From SIG578 sp964508295 (GTDB lineage: Bacteria; Bacillota; Clostridia; Oscillospirales; Ruminococcaceae), in the NCBI GenBank assembly GCA_964508295.1, contig CAZDSQ010000020.1, positions 1 to 26,218 of the forward strand: DNA of 26,218 nt, written 5' to 3'. The position numbers were made by a program, and so were the translations under genes. Numbering within the stretch: the stretch's first letter is position 1; every line of letters starts with the position of its first letter. Below the pieces are notes generated by a model. It did not search any database. It was not told the DNA's origin and saw only the letters and a list, made by a program, of their open reading frames with translations. Below, one piece after another: positions 22,697 through 26,218 of the stretch.

Positions 22697-22960
22697 ATGT
22701 TTTTACATCTCGGAAACGAATGTGTTGTTAAAAAGGCCGACATAATCGGTGTCTTTGACATTGAAAACACCTCGGTCTCAAAGGACACCAAGGCTTTTCT
22801 CGCGGCCGTTTCAAAAATGGGCGAGGTCGTTTATGTAACCAGTGAGCTTCCCAAAAGCTTTGTGGTCTGCGAGCGGGACGGCAAGATAACGACATATATC
22901 TCCCAAATTTCTGTCGCGACTCTGCGCAAAAGAGACAATATTCAAGAATTTTCACTATAG
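22697..22960 (+). CDS. remB: RemA-family (DUF370) DNA-binding protein RemB
   Basis: The 87-residue protein matches the RemA/RemB (DUF370) family: MFLHLGNECVV at the start, IIGVFDIENTS (15-25), and a conserved VYVTSELPKSFVVC segment (45-58) ending ISQISVATLRKR. RemA proteins form rings that wrap DNA and activate matrix genes in Bacillus. The Bacillus homologue YaaB/RemB is at exactly this spot between recF and gyrB. Its targets here are unknown. Confidence 0.9.
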   Translation: MFLHLGNECVVKKADIIGVFDIENTSVSKDTKAFLAAVSKMGEVVYVTSELPKSFVVCERDGKITTYISQISVATLRKRDNIQEFSL

Positions 22961-23016
22961 AATTAATTTTTACTTTAAAATAGAAAATGCAAAACCGAAA
23001 AAACGGAGGAAAAAAA

Positions 23017-24954
23017 GTGGAGCAGGTAAAACAGGCTTACGACGAAAATCAAATACAGGTGCTGGAGGGTCTTGAGGCGGTTAGAAAACGTCCAGGTATG
23101 TACATCGGCTCAACAGGCCCGAGAGGTCTTCACCATCTCGTTTACGAGATAGTTGACAACTCTATCGACGAGGCACTTGCAGGAGAATGTAATTTAATTA
23201 CGGTTGAAATTCTGCCTGATAACATAATAAGAGTAACCGACGACGGTCGTGGAATACCGACCGGTATTCATCCAAAACAGAAAATATCCACCGTTACGGT
23301 TGTTTTCACCGTTCTGCACGCGGGCGGTAAGTTCGGCGGCGGAGGATATAAGGTTTCGGGCGGTCTGCACGGCGTTGGTGCTTCGGTTGTTAACGCGCTC
23401 AGTGAATATTTAGAGGTTAAGGTTTACCAAAACGGAAAAATTCACTACCAGCGTTTTGAAAGAGGTATTCCCTGCGACGAGGCTAAGGTAATCGGCGACA
23501 CAGACAAGCGCGGAACCGAGATCATCTTTAAGGCCGACGCGCAGATCTTCGAGGAGACCGAGTACGATTACGAAACTCTGCTTACAAGACTTCGCGAGCA
23601 GGCATTCCTTAACGCAGGAATTAAAATTGAAATATCCGACAAGCGCGACAGTGACAATGAAATTAAAGAGTTTCTTCACTACGAGGGCGGCGTAAGCAGC
23701 TTTGTTGATTTTATCCACAAGCGCCGCAGCCTTGAGGTCCTGCACGACGATATTATCTATATGCAGGGTCAGAATGGCGACAGCATTGCCGAAATTGCAA
23801 TGCAGTACAACGACAGCTACAACGAGCTTGTTTTAACCTTTGCAAATAATATTCACACCACCGACGGCGGTACACACGAGGAAGGCTTTAAAAGAGCGCT
23901 TACCAAGGTCTACAACGACTATGCCAGAAAGAACGGCATCTTAAAGGACAAGGACAAGAACTTCTCGGGCGAGGACGTCAGAGAGGGACTTACCGCAGTT
24001 GTTTCGGTAAAGCTTACCGAGGCACAGTTTGAGGGTCAGACCAAGGCAAAGCTCGGAAATACCGAAATCAGAACACTTGTTGACTCGCTTATCACAAAGA
24101 AGCTCTCGGAATACCTTGAGGAAAATCCCAGCGTCGCAAGAACGGTTATGGATAAGATCCTCTCGGCATCTCGCGCAAGAGAGGCGGCAAGAAAGGCAAG
24201 AGAGGTTGAGCGCAGAAAGACAGGTCTTGACTCGGCTTCCCTTCCTGGTAAGCTTGCTGACTGCTCAAGTAAAGAAAGAATGTCCACCGAGATATTCATC
24301 GTCGAGGGAGACTCGGCGGGCGGCAGCGCCAAGAGCGGCCGCGACAGACGCTTTCAGGCTATTCTTGCTCTCTGGGGCAAGATGTTAAACGTTGAAAAAG
24401 CAAGGCTTGACAAGGTTTACGGTAACGATAAATTAACCCCAGTTGTTTTGGCTCTCGGTTGCGGAATCGGCGAGGATTTAGACCTTTCCAAGCTCCGCTA
24501 CGGCAAGGTCATCATTATGGCCGATGCCGACGTCGACGGCTCACACATCAGAACTTTGCTACTTACCTTCTTCTTCCGCTTTATGCGCCCGCTTATCGAA
24601 GAAGGACACGTTTACTTTGCTCAGCCACCGCTCTTTAAATTAGAGCGCGGCAAGCAGGTAAGGTACGCTTTCAGCGACGAGGAAAGAGATCAGTATATCG
24701 CAGAGCTTTCCGAAGGCGACGAGTCATTACGCGGCAAAATCGGAATTCAGAGATATAAGGGTCTCGGTGAGATGGACCCCGAACAGCTTTGGGAAACCAC
24801 AATGGACCCCCAGCGCAGACAGATGGTCAAGGTTACTATGGAGGACGCCGTTAAGGCAGACGAGATATTCACCATTCTGATGGGCGACAAGGTTGAGCCG
24901 AGAAGAGAGTTTATCGAAAAGAACGCCAAGTTTGTAAATAACCTCGATATTTAA
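23017..24954 (+). CDS. gyrB: DNA gyrase subunit B
   Basis: GyrB is the ATPase subunit of gyrase. The 645-residue protein has the GHKL motifs EIVDNSIDEALAG (44-56), DDGRGIP and GLHGVGASVVNALS, a transducer domain, and the TOPRIM residues Glu430 (EGDSAGG) and Asp503/Asp505/Asp507 (DADVDGSH). It ends normally (FVNNLDI). I start it at GTG 23017, giving MEQVKQAYDENQIQVLEGLEAV-like sequence, because CGGAGGA at 23004-23010 is correctly spaced; the in-frame ATG at 22987 would place that site inside the gene. At the position of E. coli Lys447 it has Trp453 (ALWGKMLNVEKA). Confidence 0.97.
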   Translation: MEQVKQAYDENQIQVLEGLEAVRKRPGMYIGSTGPRGLHHLVYEIVDNSIDEALAGECNLITVEILPDNIIRVTDDGRGIPTGIHPKQKISTVTVVFTVLHAGGKFGGGGYKVSGGLHGVGASVVNALSEYLEVKVYQNGKIHYQRFERGIPCDEAKVIGDTDKRGTEIIFKADAQIFEETEYDYETLLTRLREQAFLNAGIKIEISDKRDSDNEIKEFLHYEGGVSSFVDFIHKRRSLEVLHDDIIYMQGQNGDSIAEIAMQYNDSYNELVLTFANNIHTTDGGTHEEGFKRALTKVYNDYARKNGILKDKDKNFSGEDVREGLTAVVSVKLTEAQFEGQTKAKLGNTEIRTLVDSLITKKLSEYLEENPSVARTVMDKILSASRAREAARKAREVERRKTGLDSASLPGKLADCSSKERMSTEIFIVEGDSAGGSAKSGRDRRFQAILALWGKMLNVEKARLDKVYGNDKLTPVVLALGCGIGEDLDLSKLRYGKVIIMADADVDGSHIRTLLLTFFFRFMRPLIEEGHVYFAQPPLFKLERGKQVRYAFSDEERDQYIAELSEGDESLRGKIGIQRYKGLGEMDPEQLWETTMDPQRRQMVKVTMEDAVKADEIFTILMGDKVEPRREFIEKNAKFVNNLDI

Positions 24955-24965
24955 GGAGCAGAAAG

Positions 24966-25490
24966 ATGCAGGAAAATATGACCGCTCCGCTTTTTGAGGT
25001 TGAATATTCCTTAAACAGCAAGAGCGCAGAGGCCTCTATTTTAGAACATCACAGAGCAAAGTCCAAAACAAAAACAATAGCGCAGATAGCAGTCCTCGGC
25101 GCAATCGCCCTGCTATTTGCAGTGGACGCGATAATCAGCTTTGACTCTATGAAGCTGTTTATGATTGCCGTTTGCCTTATATGCATCGCCTTTATAGTTT
25201 TCACTCCGAGAACTCAGGCAAAGGATATGAGCGCAAAGTTTGGGCTTGGCAAGAGCTTTAAGCTCACCCTCTATGTCGATAAGGTTACAGTTTCAAACGG
25301 TGACACAAACACCGAGCTGTATCTTAGCAGAGCAAGAATTTCAGAAACAGAGAATTTCATATATTTTGAGGCTGAAAAGAGAATGTTCTCTGTTCCCAAA
25401 AGTTTTATGACTGGGGCGCAAAAGGAATATTTCGACAGGTTTTTACAACAAAACCCAAAAATAAACTATAAAAATTACAACAAAAAGTAA
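24966..25490 (+). CDS. Membrane protein with YcxB-like domain
   Basis: The 174-residue protein has a short cytoplasmic head (1-37), two closely spaced transmembrane segments (about 38-58 and 63-80), and a soluble beta-rich C-terminal part (about 90-165). The segment YLSRARISETENFIYF...MFSVPKSFM (119-147) resembles the YcxB-like domain (membrane hairpin plus PH-like fold). The function of that family is unknown. AAGGAG lies 8 nt before the ATG and overlaps the end of gyrB. It lies between gyrB and gyrA in the same direction, so it is probably cotranscribed with both. Confidence 0.75.
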   Translation: MQENMTAPLFEVEYSLNSKSAEASILEHHRAKSKTKTIAQIAVLGAIALLFAVDAIISFDSMKLFMIAVCLICIAFIVFTPRTQAKDMSAKFGLGKSFKLTLYVDKVTVSNGDTNTELYLSRARISETENFIYFEAEKRMFSVPKSFMTGAQKEYFDRFLQQNPKINYKNYNKK

Positions 25491-25542
25491 TGTTTGCATT
25501 TAAATATACAGAATGTAAATTAAAGAAAAGGAAAAAGTGCAA

Positions 25543-26218
25543 ATGAGTAAGCAAGACAAAGCTAATCACAACAGCGACGAGCAGTATTTCAGAGACGACT
25601 CTATGCAGACCATTCATCAGGTCGACATAGTCAGCGAGATGAAAAAATCTTATCTTGACTATTCAATGTCGGTCATTATCGGCCGTGCTCTGCCCGACGT
25701 GCGAGACGGACTTAAGCCGGTACACAGAAGAATTATGTATACAATGAACGAAAACTCGCTCTATCCCGACAAGCCCTACCGTAAGTGCGCCGACACAGTA
25801 GGTTCTGTTCTGGGTAGATACCACCCACACGGCGATGCGGCAGTCTACGATGCAATGGTACGTATGGCGCAGGATTTTTCTCTGCGTTATCCGCTCGTTG
25901 ACGGTCACGGAAACTTCGGCTCGGTCGACGGCGACCCTGCCGCTGCATACAGATACACCGAGTCGAGAATGAGCAAGCTCTCAATGGAGCTTCTTGCCGA
26001 TATCGACAAGGACACCGTCGATTTCGTTTCAAACTACGACGACAGACTCCGCGAGCCCTCTGTTCTCCCCTCCCGTTTCCCCAACCTCTTAGTTAACGGC
26101 TCGGACGGTATCGCCGTTGGTATGGCTACCAACATCCCGCCCCACAACTTAAAAGAGGTCAGCGATGGCATCTGTTATCTTATTGACCACCCCGATGCCG
26201 AGCTTGCCGATTTAATGG
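25543..26218 (+). CDS. gyrA: DNA gyrase subunit A (5' part, cut by window end)
   Basis: The frame is open from the ATG at 25543 to the window edge, giving 225 residues of the breakage-reunion domain. It shows SVIIGRALPDVRDGLKPVHRR (43-63), GRYHPHGDAAVYDAMVRMAQ (91-110) and the catalytic tyrosine Tyr138 in AAAYRYTE. The residue aligned with E. coli Ser83 is Ala99, and that aligned with Asp87 is Asp103. About the first quarter of a normal GyrA is present. An AAAGGA lies 10 nt before the ATG; an in-frame GTG two codons earlier is a possible alternative start. Confidence 0.96.
   Translation, partial: MSKQDKANHNSDEQYFRDDSMQTIHQVDIVSEMKKSYLDYSMSVIIGRALPDVRDGLKPVHRRIMYTMNENSLYPDKPYRKCADTVGSVLGRYHPHGDAAVYDAMVRMAQDFSLRYPLVDGHGNFGSVDGDPAAAYRYTESRMSKLSMELLADIDKDTVDFVSNYDDRLREPSVLPSRFPNLLVNGSDGIAVGMATNIPPHNLKEVSDGICYLIDHPDAELADLM

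Noticed and set aside
1..26218. CRISPR arrays, tRNA/rRNA genes, insertion sequences or prophage genes
   Set aside because: I looked for regular repeat-spacer blocks, tRNA-like CCA ends and transposase or phage motifs and saw none.

Overview
This window is the chromosomal replication-origin region of a low-to-mid GC Firmicute, most likely class Clostridia (an Oscillospirales/Ruminococcaceae-like gut lineage is my inference). The evidence is the gene order rpmH-rnpA-yidD-yidC-jag-mnmE-mnmG-rsmG-noc-(SLOG)-parA-parB on the minus strand, diverging from dnaA-dnaN-yaaA-recF-remB-gyrB-(YcxB-like)-gyrA on the plus strand. A cysteine T-box, VSRET-encoded parS sites and palindromic intergenic repeats of a kind common in gut Clostridia fit the same picture.

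Layout. 1-1247: malic enzyme (minus) behind a strong hairpin. 1354-3704: a cysteine-specific T-box leader driving cysE-cysS. 3784-5385: a membrane-anchored PpiC-type foldase with its terminator. 5508-6942: a dispersed repeat and fumC (minus). 6943-7240: a gene-free stretch holding a three-hairpin repeat, a terminator and an unexpected cluster of three DnaA boxes. 7241-9573: vanZ-like, parB, parA (minus). 9684-10962: a SLOG/DUF1273 gene and noc. 11067-15042: rsmG, mnmG and mnmE, with one perfect parS site in each of mnmG and mnmE. 15043-15298: a repeat and the jag terminator. 15299-18181: jag, yidC, yidD, rnpA, rpmH. 18182-18576: divergent promoters for rpmH and dnaA. 18577-19968: dnaA. 19969-20270: oriC. 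20271-24954: dnaN, yaaA, recF, remB, gyrB. 24966-25490: a YcxB-like membrane protein. From 25543: the 5' part of gyrA, cut by the window edge.

How the genes work together. DnaA binds oriC between dnaA and dnaN; the clamp, RecF and gyrase are encoded alongside. ParB would load at the two parS sites and ParA would drive origin segregation, while a Noc paralogue carries the Noc-type DNA-specificity residues. The tRNA-modification (MnmE/G), ribosome (L34, RsmG), RNase P and membrane-insertion (YidC/YidD/Jag) genes are the usual origin companions.

Most of the window is conserved housekeeping. The observations most worth a second look are: (i) a DnaA-box triplet at 7169-7198, 28/30 identical to the first oriC triplet, 12.8 kb away and bracketed by 12-bp direct repeats; (ii) an apparent DnaA-trio unwinding element at the dnaN-proximal end of oriC; (iii) the SLOG gene inside the noc-par locus; (iv) the T-box whose specifier and discriminator contacts both read tRNA-Cys. 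I did not find a clearly new defence or mobile system.
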